Positions 34,141-45,700 of a DNA stretch of 64,000 nucleotides are shown here, in pieces. Source of the DNA: Notolepis coatsorum (Eukaryota; Chordata; Actinopteri; Aulopiformes; Paralepididae); NCBI GenBank assembly GCA_963971535.1, contig OZ020592.1:129997663-130061662 (forward strand). Reading direction: 5' to 3'. The notes under the pieces were generated by a model that saw only the letters and a program-made list of their open reading frames with translations, was not told the origin of the DNA and made no database searches. The position numbers and the translations under genes are program-made. Numbering within the stretch: the stretch's first letter is position 1; each line of letters begins with the position of its first letter.

Positions 34141-35496
34141 TTTGATTGATTGATTGAATTGATTGAAGACTTTATTAACAGATTGCAGAATGGGTACAGT
34201 ACAGTACAGCTCAATACATACAATTGTTAAGGGGATGCAGACCAGAGAAAGACTTTCGTCTTGTTTACATCAGGGTCCCCCATTTTCAATTCATCATAAC
34301 ATATATGACATACATGACATACAGATAGACAGTACTGCTACATCTATACATTTATGACATACCAGATTTGCAAATACAGTCCTGTTTGTGATACAAAAAG
34401 AGTCCAGAAAAAAAAAGTATATACATTTGACGTAGAAACTGTACATTGGAGGAGGTTGGGTGGGGGGGGGGGGGGACTGTACATTGGAGGTGGTTGGGTG
34501 GGGGGGGGGGGGGGGGGGGTTGGGTAGGAGTGGGGGGGAGGTTGGGTAGGAGGGGTGGGTGGGGGACACTGTACAACTGTACAAACAAAACTGTACATTG
34601 GAATATTGACAAGACCATACTTGGTAATTTACTGTACATTGGAGGGGGTTGTGTTAGGACATTTACAGGGGCCAGTTTCGAATTGCAGTCTCCCGTATGT
34701 GTTTTTTGAGAGTGTTTTTGAAAGTGGGTAGTGATTCACATTCCTTTACAGCTTTGGGTAGGGCGTTCCACATTGATGTGGCATAATTGCGAAACGTGTT
34801 TAGTCCCTTGTTTGAGCCGAATCTGGGTTTAACATGATTTGTGGAGCTCCCTCTGGTGTTGTGATCGTGGTATTCACTGACCTTTGGGAAGTATTTTGAC
34901 ATGTACATGGGTACCTTGGTCGTGTAGTGTATCTTGTAGACCAGGCCCATTGCAAGTTGCTGTACTCTGTCGTCTACTCTAAGCCATCCTAGGTTGTCAA
35001 AGTGGGCAGGGGTGAGGTGGGTTCTAGGAGTAAGGTCAAGCAGTAGTCTGACCAGTTTGTTTTGAGATGTTTGTAATTTTGTTTTTAGCGCCTTTGAGGT
35101 GCTTTGGTACCATGAGGTGCAAGCATAGTCGTAGTACCCTTGAATGAGTGCTCCTGCCAGAGTCTTCAGGGTATTCTTGTTTACCAGTGAGGAGATCCGG
35201 TACAAGAATCGAGTTCGTTGGTTGACTTTTTTTATTACATTGGATGCCATTTTGTCACAGGAAAGATTTGCCTCTAGGATGGAACCCAGGTAGGTAATAT
35301 CTTCTTTCCTTGTGACAATATTGTCACCCACTGTAACTGAGAAGCCGTCGGTCTTGCTGAGTTTGTTATTTGAACCGAAGAGAATGGACTCTGTTTTGCT
35401 CATGTGTAATGATAGTTTGTTATCAGCGAGCCATATGCAGATTTTGCCTAGTTCTGAGCTGAGGGTTTTTTCAACCTGTAACTTGTTCTTGTCAGA
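34141..35496 (-). mobile_element. LINE family A copy inserted in the DIRS right terminal repeat
   Basis: The terminal repeat reads GTGCTAGGAG up to 34140 and resumes ATAAGAGTTATCTC at about 35497. Between lie a (TTGA)n tail, 3' UTR with long G runs, and coding. It is a 5'-truncated copy in the same orientation as the host LINE. Confidence 0.92.
34663..35403 (-). pseudogene. LINE family A reverse transcriptase, C-terminal part
   Basis: A 246-codon open frame: SKTESILFGSNNKLSKTDGF, VTRKEDITYLGSILEANLSC, LAGALIQGYYDYACTSWYQS, LLLDLTPRTHLTPAHFDNLG, FPKVSEYHDHNTRGSSTNHV and the terminus TAIRNWPL. The catalytic domain upstream is truncated. It is the cleanest copy of this C-terminal region here and a good reference for family A. 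Confidence 0.88.
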
Positions 35497-35555
35497 GATA
35501 AGAGTTATCTCATAATGGCGAGAGCGAGACGCGATTGCCAGTCTGATAATATAAC

Positions 35556-35648
35556 TATCAAAACCAATTGCTTGTCAATCAGAATGGAGTGATTGACAGT
35601 GTCGAAAGCCTTTTGGAGGTCCAGCATGACCACTTTTGAAGCTCCAGA
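35556..35648 (-). mobile_element. LINE family A, upstream fragment on the far side of DIRS
   Basis: Minus strand encodes SKVVMLDLQKAFDTVNHSIL (reverse transcriptase motif A). With 26236-27526 it forms one LINE copy interrupted by the DIRS element; the two sides abut with a single shared AAC. Confidence 0.87.
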
Positions 35649-36910
35649 CTTTATACATGATGACATCATGTATCATGTATGACATCATCACGTTTGAGTT
35701 TTAGCACTCTAATTCTTGTTGCAGAGTTGTTTGTTCACTTCTCACCAAAAATGTTGGACTGTCTTAGACCGTATGAATAACATGTATGAATTCTTAAATT
35801 GGGTGTAGTTCCCATTTAATAAGACCCAAAGATGTAATGCCTCCATTTTCAAATTATCAATCACATTTTTTGGCCACAATTAAGGCCCTCCATGCACCGA
35901 TATTGCACCGTTTTGGCCCTTGGCGTCCCCTGTGTTCTAGTTCAATAATTTCATCACCCAACCCCCTCCAACCCCCTTAACAATTGTGTGTATAGGGAGG
36001 TGTAGTCTGACGTCACTGATTGTTCCACTCGTATAGGGATTTATCATTGGGAAAATGGATTATCGGCTATTCAAGTCAAGTCAAGTCGAATAAAGTCTAT
36101 CATTCTATTGTAACAATTGTGCCGCATGGACATTGAAAAGCTTTCCATTTTTGCACAAAATGAGTTGCCTTCTATCACTAACATTATTGTTTAAGCATTT
36201 TTGGTTGAAATAAAAGTTGGTGATTTTATGATTAATTGCGAATATTTTCATGTTGAGCTATTGTGGACAGGCATGCAGTGGTGGTCAAACGCGGTTAAAC
36301 ACCGTTTAGGCTACGTCACTGAGGCAGAAGTGCGCGCAATGATGTGCACGCACGCACACAAAAATGACTCGTCGCGCCGTATACCCCGGCCGGCACTTAT
36401 CACCTAGACTTTGCATAATAATAGGATACCGACAACCAAAATACAAGCCCTGTAGGTGGGGGGTTGCTTGATCTCCCGACTGGAAGGATGAGACAAGTTG
36501 TGCTTCAGTCTGAAGGAAACTGTCCTTCAGTAAACTAACTCTAAGTTACATTGTTAATTTAGTTTGTATTTACTTTTCTAGTTTAAGTTAATTCAATTAA
36601 AGAAATTGTAACTACAATTACATTTAAAACATTGTTATGCATAATTATCATCTGTTCTGTGCGCAACCGAGGGAACATGTATGCGCGTGCGCGGGAGCGT
36701 GCGTGCACGTGGCGTTTGGCCTTGGCCCATATTACGACTGCACCACTGATTGTGGATGAATAATCACAGAAAGGTACACCATGCAAATGTTAATGCTTTA
36801 TTTGTTTTAAACGAGACGATTTAGAAATGGTCAATGGGGGAAATACATTGCGTTGGAACAGATGGTGGAACACGAAAAACGGCAATGACGTAACCACTAC
36901 ACCTCCCAAT
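35649..36910. other. Unassigned intergenic sequence
   Basis: No gene seen. A short LINE-tail-like fragment (TCAAGTCGAATAAAGTCTAT) lies near 36080 and a CpG-rich patch near 36660-36720. Confidence 0.45.
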
Positions 36911-37568
36911 AGACCACTACACTTCCGCGTTACATTGAAATCGGGGAGGAGGGGAGGGGGGAGGGGGGGCAAATAAATGAATGTGGATGAGAGCCTTGAC
37001 ATTAAGTGATTGCAGATACGGCTGTGGGGGTGCTAGAGACATGATCGAATAGACTTGTATGCGCCTGAATCTCCTGAACGCGGCGCGAGACATTCCTAAT
37101 CGATCAGAACTAAATTGGCAGCGAAAAATACCGTTTTTTTAAGCATCGATTCCCCATGCACATGCGCAGATTGGCCATATATGTCATATATCATATGTCA
37201 TATATTATATGTCTATACCAGCACCTGCTAGACTAGAATAGGCTGTCATTAGCCTACTATGTAGCCTAAGCTACTGATTATAAATGCACAACACTGTGCA
37301 ATATTACACTTACTGTAGACTTCCTTTTACTGTATATTTAATTCTATCTTATCATTCTCACAACACAACACCCCCTCTAATGGAACATTCCAGGGTGGAT
37401 GTGCGTTGCGTCACACTCCGTGGCCAATCTGCGCATGTGCATGGGGAATCGATGCTTAAAAACAGTCTTTTTCGCTGCCAATTTAGTTCTGATCGATTAG
37501 GAATGTCTTGCGCCGTGTTCAGGAGATTCAGGCGCATACAAGTCTATTCGATCATGTCTCTAGCACCC

Positions 37569-37749
37569 TGTTATGTCCTGTTATGCTACGTATAGGTTGT
37601 GACATACTAGCAGTTACACGGTAGGCTACTGTGCCATTAATAGACGGGCGTGGTTAGCGCTCGAGGTAGGGCTGGTGTTGTAACGTAAACAGTCAGTCGA
37701 ATAAAGTTATGAAACCACACGGTTGTGTGTTCATTGTCTCAACATAATA
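37569..37749 (+). repeat. Gypsy 5' LTR
   Basis: 181 bp, TGTTATGTCC to AACATAATA, with a GAATAAAG polyadenylation-like signal near 37698. Confidence 0.95.
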
Positions 37750-37762
37750 ATTGGCGAACGAG

Positions 37763-40700
37763 GATGGCTGATTTCGTTTTACCACCGCCACCACCGTTTC
37801 TACCTGTTCCCGGTGACCCAGCTGTTCCATGGGTTAGATGGCTAACGTCATTTGAGGACTATTTATTGGCGTTGGGACTGGAGGATCTGGAAGAAGCTAG
37901 AAAGTGCGCACTTCTGCGACACTGCCTCGGACAGGAGGGGCAACGGATTTATGCTACGCTTACATTAGCCGACGATAAGTACTCTACTGCTACCGAGGCT
38001 CTGAAGTCGCATTTTAGCTCGGGAAGAAGCCGTCGGATGTACCGTTTTGAGTTCCGCCAGAGAGCACAGAGGTCTGGTGAGACTGTTTCGCAATATGTGT
38101 CTGCCTTGCGGGAGCTAGCCAAGCATTGTGATTTTAGGAACTTGGAGGATGGACTCATAGTCGACCAGCTGATTGAAAGAACATTGTGTGCTCAACTGAG
38201 GGAGAGACTGTTATTAGAGCCGGACGCCATGACACTAGCTGATGCAGTAGTGATTGGAAAACAGTTGGAGACAGCTATCTCTGAGGCGCGCAAGTTTTCC
38301 CGCGCGGTGCATGAGCCTGTGACGTCACCTCCACCCGGAGTTCAGAACGTGGCCCAGGAGGCAGCTGGCGCAGACGGTGACAGCTTCGATGTGCAGAGAG
38401 TGGCAGACAGGGCGCCAAGGGAGAGGGAGAATGGACAAAGGCGTTGTGGTAACTGTGGCTCCCCTAAGCATGCAACCAGGGACCTGTCCTGCCCTGCTCT
38501 AGGCAAGCGCTGCCGTAACTGCAACAGGGTTAACCATTTTGCGCGCTGGTGTCGCTCTCCTCCTGATCACGCACAGTCGGGGGCTGTTCCCATCAATACA
38601 GTACAAAGCCCACAGGCCTCATTCAGTCATTGCACATGTCGTGTGGGTGGGGCCTCCATACCACTCCTCGTGGACACAGGGGCTAAAGTGTCGCTCCTGA
38701 ATAAGTCCACTTATGACCGGCTCTTCAGTCACGTGCCGTTGACTACAGCAGCAAACGCCCTGTCGGGGTATGGCCACGCCCCGATCACCACTTTAGGGGT
38801 AGCCTGCCTACCTGTGGAGTACAACAAGAGACGCATCCCTGACACCGAGTTCTACATCACACGGAGAGGGGCTAACATCATGGGGCTAGACCTGTTTCAT
38901 GCTCTGGACTTCACATTGACCGACGCTGGGGGTCTACGCGTCCTGCAGGTCACCGCGTCCTGGCCTGACCATCACCCGACACTGTTCGAAGGCCTGGGCT
39001 GTATGACTGGATTTGTGCACCAGCCCTCGGTGGACACGTCTGTCCGACCCGTCATTCAGCCGCTGCGGCGCATTCCCTTGGCCCTCCGTGATGCGGTGGA
39101 GGAGGAGATTCATCATCTGGTGAAGGAGGACGTCATAGAACCGATCAACGCCTCTCCCTGGGTGTCCAACCTGGTGATAGCCAAGAAACGGGGGGGGCGC
39201 GGACTGCGTCTATGCGTCGATCTGACAGACGTAAACAAAGCCATCATCCCTGACAAGTATCCCCTCCCCACAGCGGAGGAGCTGACTAGCCATTTCCATG
39301 GCTCCACGATTTTCAGTAAAATGGATTTACGTCACGGCTACCTGCAGGTTCCCCTGGCACCGGACAGTATGGACCTCACAGCGTTTGTCACACATGTGGG
39401 GGTTTTCAGGTACAAGCGCATGGCTTTTGGCCTGTCATCAGCCCCAAGCTGTTTTCAGAAAATAATGTCGCTCATTTTGGCTGGCATCCAGGGGGTCAGC
39501 ATCTACTTGGATGATGTGGTGGTGCATGCGCCCACCGCTGCACTCCACGACGCTCGCCTGGAGCAGGTCTTCCAGCGCTTCAAGCAACACGGGGTCACAC
39601 TCAACGCGGAGAAGTGTACATTTGGAGCTACTGAGGTCGAGTTCCTGGGGTTCAGGCTCTCCAGGGAGGGTATCACCCCGATCATGTCCCACACCGAAGC
39701 AATCGCCGTCCAAGCTGTCTTCTTTTCTGGGCATGGCTGCCTACTACCTCCGGTTCATGCCACACTATTCTGACTCGACGGCCCCTCTGCGCCAGCTTTT
39801 ACGCAAGGATGCGGTATGGGACTGGACCCCGGCCTGCCGGGAGGCTGTGCGCGTCATCAAACAGCAGCTCACGTCCCCGCCAACACTGGCGCATTTCAGC
39901 CTGACCGCGCCCACCTTGGTCACCTGTGACGCCTCTGGGGTGGCGCTCGGCGCCGTGCTATCCCAGGTTCATGGAGGGGTAGAGCGTCCAGTGGCTTTTG
40001 CCTCTCGGGCCCTCACACCAGCCGAGCAGAAATACTCGGTGGGGGAAAGGGAGGCCCTCGCCTGTCTGTGGGCCTGCGAACGCTGGCATGTCTACCTGTA
40101 TGGCAGGGCGTTCACCATTCGCACAGATCATCAGTCTCTGACAGCGCTGCTGGCGACCCGAGGGGCGGGGCACAAGCCTATGAGGCTACTGAGGTGGGCT
40201 GATAGGCTGAATCAGTACAACTTCGGACTCGAGTTTATGCCGGGGCGCTCTAACACGGTAGCTGACCTTCTTTCGAGAGCCGTCTCTACGACAAAAGAGG
40301 CGGGTGAGGCGAGTCCTGAACAGGAGGATGACGTGGACTGGGTCCACATGCTGCATGGACCGCTCAGCGCAGTAGTCACGCTGGCTGAGCTGCAGCAGGC
40401 TGCGGCTGAAGATGAGACATTTGCAAATCTCCGTGCCTATATCCAGGACGGCTGGCCAGCCACGGTGGAGGACAGACTGCTCCCCTACCGCCGAGTCCGC
40501 GACGAGCTCTCCTGCTGGGGGGAGGTGTGCCTCGCCCGCGGTCACCGCGCTATTATACCAGAGGCGCTGAGGGCCAGGGTATTGCACATGGCGCAGGACG
40601 GCCACCTGGGGGTGGTTAAGTTGAAACAACGCTGCAGAGACACAGTGTGGTGGCCTCACATAGACGGCGACGTAGAGGAGCTGGTGCGCAACTGTACCTG

Positions 40701-41682
40701 CTGCCTGCTGATCGGGAAAACGGGCCAGCCGGCTACAGCACCCCTCACCCCGACCCTGTGGCCGTCCGCGCCGTGGGAGCACATTCAGGTTGACCTATGC
40801 GGAGAGCTTCATGGGGCCCCGGCACATGCCCGCTACCTGATGGTCGTGCACGACCTACACTCAAAGTGGCCAGAGGCCATCGAACTCAGCTCCATCACCA
40901 CACAGAGCATCACCGACAACCTCGTTAAGCTGTTTGGGCGCTGGGGCCTGCCCAGTGTCGTTACCACAGACAATGGGCCTCAATTCATTTCGGCAGAGTT
41001 CTCGGAGTTCCTGTCACTGAGGTTCATCAGGCACATCAGGACGTCGGTCTACCATCCTGAAAGTAACGGCGGCGTTGAACACCTAAACAAATCTCTGAAG
41101 AATGGAATCCGAGCCTGCCTGGAGGAGGGGAAAACCTTCAGCGCTGCACTCACCCAAACTCTCCTGACCATCCGGGCATCTAAGCACTCCACCACAGGGG
41201 TCTCTCCGGCTCTGCTCATGATTGGGCGAGAAATGAAACAACCACTAGACTGCTTGAGAGCTGAACCGGCCCCTGCATGCGAGAGCCCTGGGCTCGAGAA
41301 GGCCAGATATCAGGTCCAAAGCTCACAGGCTCAGATGAAACGGAGGTATGATACCTCTCACAGAGTACAGACCCCCGCTATGTCAGCAGGGGATTGGGTC
41401 AGGATTAAACACGCCAACCGCAAGAACAAGCTGAGCTCATACTGGTCAGCACCCCTCCGAGTGACCCGTCAACTGGGTCCGGCCACCTACAGACTAGATG
41501 ATGGTTCTCGCTGGCACTCAAACCGCCTGCATAAGGTGGGTGCCCCGACACTGCCCGCATCATCCCTGAGCCAAGCTGCAACCCGCAGTTGGCAGCCCCG
41601 CTTGGAAGCAACCAGGGTGGGAGCGGTAACCCACCACAACCACCAGACCCTGCTCCCCAGCCTGCTCGCCCTCAGAGGGTGA
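37763..41682 (+). pseudogene. Gypsy gag-pol coding region (fossil)
   Basis: Coding starts MADFVLPPPPPFLP just after the 5' LTR. The order gag, protease, reverse transcriptase, RNase H, integrase is that of Ty3/gypsy. The product would be a polyprotein for particle formation, reverse transcription and integration. Treated as a fossil with about one break. Confidence 0.9.
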
Positions 41683-41813
41683 GGGCTCCACCCGCTTGGC
41701 ATGGGGACTATGTTACTGGGTAAATGCCACGGGTTGGTGGACTGAAGTGTTCAGTTTCTGTTCATGGACTGGAATGTTCTATTGCTGTTGCAAAAGGGAA
41801 GGGGGGGGGGAAA

Positions 41814-41994
41814 TGTTATGTCCTGTTATGCTACGTATAGGTTGTGACATACTAGCAGTTACACGGTTATCTACTGTGCCTTTAATAGACGGGCGTGGTT
41901 AGCGCTCGAGGTAGGGCTGGTGTTGTAACGTAAACAGTCAGTCGAATAAAGTTATGAAACCACACGGTTGTGTGTTCATTGTCTCAACATAATA
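41814..41994 (+). repeat. Gypsy 3' LTR
   Basis: 181 bp, preceded by the purine tract GAAGGGGGGGGGGAAA and followed by the target duplication CACCC. Confidence 0.95.
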
Positions 41995-42147
41995 CACCCC
42001 CACAGCCGTATCTGCAATCACTTAATGTCAAGGCTCTCATCTACATTAATTAATTTGCCCCCCCCCCCCCGCAATCTCCTCCCCGATTTCAGATCCCGGA
42101 AGTGTTGCGGTGGTCTTCATAGATATATATAGAACACATATGGTGGT

Positions 42148-42211
42148 CTTAGCTGTACTGTATTGTACCCATTCTGCAATCTGTTAATAAAGTTTTCAAT
42201 CAATCAATCAA
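42148..42211 (+). mobile_element. LINE family A 3' tail next to the smarcad1 promoter
   Basis: AGCTGTACTGTATTGTACCC, then CTGCAATCTGTTAATAAAGT and (ATCA)n. It ends directly before the CRE-like site at 42214. Confidence 0.85.
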
Positions 42212-42213
42212 GA

Positions 42214-42221
42214 TGACGTCA
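42214..42221 (+). promoter_or_regulatory. CRE-like site TGACGTCA
   Basis: A perfect cAMP-response-element palindrome about 390 bp upstream of the smarcad1 ATG. Confidence 0.5.
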
Positions 42222-42342
42222 CCACACTGGGGGCGGAAGCAAAAAGCCGGTCTTGGTCTCAGTTTGTCGCTCTGCTATTGGCCAATGCGCAACACAGCTG
42301 TCTCACCCAGTCCAATGAGCGGAGTCGGCGTTAGCATCCTTG

Positions 42343-42354
42343 TTCGCGGGAAAA
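42343..42354 (+). promoter_or_regulatory. E2F-like site TTCGCGGGAAAA
   Basis: Its complement TTTTCCCGCGAA matches the E2F core TTTCCCGC. An S-phase link would fit a replication-coupled remodeler; binding is inferred. Confidence 0.5.
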
Positions 42355-42608
42355 AGCTAGTGTGGGGCTACATTTACTGTCGTCGGACCTCACGTCATAT
42401 AGCATCAATAATCATCTATATGTACTCCTAATTCATTAGTTTTTAATTCATTAATTAGTTAGACAGCGAACGTTGTCTTTTCAGGAGCTGCAGCACCCCT
42501 CAGTGCTATGCAGGAGTTAGCATCGAACCTACACTACTAACGTTACCCGCTGCTGCACACAGACACGACTGCAGCCAGACACTCAGACAGATCAACTGGG
42601 AAAGAAAA

Positions 42609-42717
42609 ATGAGTCTGTTCAATTTAGATCGTTTTCGCTACGGGGACAAGAACAAAGACCAACAACAACAACAACACAACGGGTCCAGTCCAGAGTCTGA
42701 AAAGGAGAATAAGCCAG
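42609..42717 (+). CDS. smarcad1: smarcad1 coding exon 1
   Basis: ATG at 42609 begins MSLFNLDRFRYGDKNKD, matching the conserved SMARCAD1 N-terminus. Donor G|GTAACA after 42717; ends in phase 1. Confidence 0.93.
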
Positions 42718-45700
42718 GTAACATTATTATTATTAGTCTGTAACGGTGAAATAATAACGTTAGCTAACATTAGCTTGTTGTTGTAACGGTGAAACAACGT
42801 TACAGTAGCTAACACTAGCTTGATACTAGCTCATGTTAGCTTGCTCAGTACTGGCCTTGATTTGATTGATTGATTGAAAAATTGTATTAACAGATTGCAG
42901 AATGGGTACAATACAGTACGGCTCAATACACACAATTGTTAAGGGGATGCAGACCAGAGAAAGATTTTAGTCTTGTTTACATCAGGGTCCCCCATTTTCA
43001 ATTCATCATATTGCTACTGCTGCTACTAACCTCACGGCTACAGTGCTTTTGCTTGTTGCAATGACAACACAGGGGATGCAATGTATTGGCTAGCTTAACC
43101 ACTAGGTTACGGTCATTGGCGTTTAAACAGCTGCTTACACTGCCTGACGTTATACATACGAGCATGCTTAGTACCCACGGTTAGCTACACCAGTATATGG
43201 GGGACCCTGATGTAAACAAGACAAACGTCTTTCTCTGGTCTGCATCACCTTAACAATTGTGTGTATTGAGCCGTACTGTATTGTACCCATTCTGCAATCT
43301 GTTAAATAAAGTTTTCATAGGCGGCTGGGTGGCGCAGCGGACTAAGCACTCGTCACCAACGCGAGAGACACCGGTATCGAATCCGGCTGTCAGCGTTGCC
43401 TCCGGCTTGGCCGGCCATCATACTGGCTCGATTGGCAGAGTCAGCGGGAGGGAAGCCGGCGTGGGTGGGTCTGGGTCGTTGTAAACAGCAGCGACTCCTA
43501 CAGTTCGGTTGGGGCGCCTGCACAGCGAGGGAAGGATCTGGAGGGAGGTAGTGTGACCTTCCACACGTTACACTCTCCCAGTGAGAGTCCGCGCTGCCAG
43601 GTGAAAAGAAGTGGTGGGCTGGCAGTGGCTACACATGTGTCGGAGGAAGCATGTGATAGTCTCCGCCCTCCCAGACCGACGGTAGGGGGTAGAGTGTGCA
43701 GCAACCAGGAAGGGGATTGGGAATTGGCATAACGACTAACATTGGGATGGGAGAAAAATGGAAAAAGAAGGGGGGGGAAATATAATAATAAAATAAAAGT
43801 TTTCATTCATTCTACTATCATATTGCCTCAGTGACTTGAATGTTTTTCAAATTTCCAGTTGCAGCCCACGGATCTGCAGGGAAGAGCAGCTCAGTGAAGT
43901 CCCACACTCGAGGAGTTGTCTTTGAGGAAGTCATCAGCGACACAGATGAAGAGGAATTGGTCTCCAAGAAAAAGATTGTTCTAACCAGGAATGCCGGGTA
44001 ATTTTTTTCAAGAATGATATAAATGAGGGCGGCCGATAGGCATGGGCGGTATGACGGTATTAAGGTATACCGGGGTATTTAGAGATACCGACGGTATTGA
44101 AAATCAATACCGTCAAAATCACAGATCCATTTCAGTTTATATTACAGTGAAACGTTGTTTTAACAGTGGTTGGTTGTAGTGCACTGCACACACGCGCCAG
44201 CAGAGGGCGAGACCAGTCCTCGAGTCACTAGTGGAGCGAGGCAGCTGGTTCTCTATACACAGGAGGAGTACACAGGAGGAGATGGGGAAACCCCGCTTCA
44301 CTGGAAATTAAATGAGAGTCGAGACACGCTTACCGTTGCTGCCTGGTGCTGCGGGCTAACTGGCTGTTCTGAGAGCTAACTGTTGTGTATGTGTATCACA
44401 ACGGTGGTCACGCTTTACGGTAATGTGCTGTGAAAATACCGTAAAACGTTGTGGTAACGAGTGTGTGTTGTTGTGGACTGGTGGAGCAAGCAAATAAACG
44501 GTAAAACGTTACGTCGCAGTCCGGTGTGTTTTTGAATACACAATACTAACATTACTAGTACTAGGGTGTTGCGGGGCTCCTGGCTACCATTCTGAGAGTT
44601 AACGTTAGTATTACTAGGATGCTGCGGGCTTCTGGCTAGTGGCTCCATTCTGAGAGCTAATGATAGTAGCACTCGGATGCTGCGGGCTAACTGGCCATCT
44701 CCGCGACTTGTTTACTTGGTAACACGGGTTGCCACGGGTTGCCCCCCCCCCCCCCCCCCCCCCGCGCTGATGAAAATGAAAGTCATACCGTTCAATACCG
44801 TACACCGCGGTATTATATAATCAAGGTATAACGGTATGAAAAAAGTGATACCGCCCAAGCCTAGCGGCCGGTTAGACCAGCAGACTAAGCGCCTGTCTAC
44901 CACCGCAGAGAGACACTGGTATCGAATCCAGCTGTCAGCGGTGCCTCCGGCTTGGCCGGTCGTCATACTGACACAATTGGCAGTGTCAGCGGGAGGGAAG
45001 CCGGTGGGTGGTAATCTGGTCGTTGTAAACAGCGACTCCTACAGGTCGGTCACGGCGCCTGCACAGCGAGGAAGGGATCTGGGTGAGGTAGTGTGCCCTC
45101 CCATGCGTTACACTCACCCAATGAGAGTCCTCGCTGCCAGGTGAAAAGATGCTGCTGGCTGTCTCCTATGTATCGGAGGAAGCATGTGATAGACTTCAGG
45201 GCTCCCTAGACCGGCAAGTAGGGGGCAAATGCGCGCTACGACCAGGAAGGGGAGGGGGAATTGGCATAACGACTAAATTGGGATAAGAGGAAAATACAAG
45301 AAAAATAGGAGGAGAAAAGTGGATAAAAGTGATATAAATGTAACTGTAGTGTAGGTCATTGGTTCTCAACCCTTTTCACGTCAAAGACCAACACACTGAT
45401 ACACATCACGTCAAGAACCAGCACATTGATACTTGACCTTCGAATTTTTTTTAATATTGTTATATATTTTTATTTTTTATTTTTAATGTTGTGGGACTTG
45501 TACAGCACTTTGTTCAACTTTGTCAGTGCTGTAAAGTTTAAACCTTTTTAAATCTTAGACAAACAACACTTTGCTTTCATGAAATATTGTAAGCCGTCAT
45601 TTGAGGCTTTATAAAAGCAGCACAATTTTCAAGTCAAGAGTTTTAATTGTCACGGCATACAAGTATACAATGAAATGCGGGTGGTCTTGCCCGCGACGAT

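Larger units (their letters stand above)
27527..35555 (-). mobile_element. DIRS-type tyrosine-recombinase retroelement fossil, full span with nested insertions
   Basis: Minus strand. Parts in element order: right terminal repeat, gag-like region (signature near 32220), reverse transcriptase (about 31.8-29.8 kb), RNase H (near 29.5 kb, LIRTDNTTSASYILRQGG), tyrosine recombinase-like region (near 28.95 kb, NARAPSTTAAYTEKW), internal complementary region, left terminal repeat. Inverted terminal repeats match: 27527-27720 against 34020-34140 plus 35497-35555. Both ends carry AAC on the + strand and there is no target duplication, as known for DIRS. Coding is broken in many places. At least four later insertions sit inside it, so it is fairly old. 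Confidence 0.92.
37569..41994 (+). mobile_element. Ty3/gypsy retrotransposon fossil, nearly whole and young
   Basis: Flanked by the 5-bp duplication CACCC (37564-37568, 41995-41999). Two 181-bp LTRs (37569-37749, 41814-41994) differ at about four positions. The interior holds gag with two zinc knuckles (near 38450-38560), protease (LVDTGAKVSLL near 38670), reverse transcriptase (IYLDDVVV near 39510), RNase H, integrase with zinc-binding and DDE-type core, and a C-terminal GPATYRL block. A purine tract precedes the 3' LTR. The coding region looks nearly whole, with about one break. The ~2% LTR difference implies a recent insertion. Confidence 0.95.
36911..42114. mobile_element. Palindromic element with ~265-bp inverted arms, split by a gypsy element
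   Basis: The left arm (about 36911-37177) is the inverse of a right arm in two pieces (37421-37568 and 41995-42114). Shared landmarks include CTTGACATTAAGTGATTGCA, ATCGAATAGACTTGTATGCG and TTCCCCATGCACATGCGCAG. A ~240-bp AT-rich centre separates the arms. No coding capacity. Outer boundaries and target duplication are approximate. Confidence 0.85.
42212..42608 (+). promoter_or_regulatory. smarcad1: smarcad1 promoter and 5' UTR
   Basis: This compact region separates the LINE tail from the ATG. It holds a CRE-like palindrome, CCAAT boxes on both strands (ATTGG 42277-42281, CCAAT 42282-42286 and 42312-42316) and an E2F-like site. No TATA box is evident. The transcription start cannot be fixed by eye. 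Confidence 0.6.

Noticed and set aside
36250-36760. A hAT element between CAGTGGTGGTCAAACG and CACCACTG
   Set aside because: Beyond the first eight bases the ends do not pair well and flanking octamers differ.
37284-37595. Host gene in the 103-codon frame
   Set aside because: It lies across the loop and arm of the palindromic element and enters the gypsy LTR; no similarity or codon pattern supports it.
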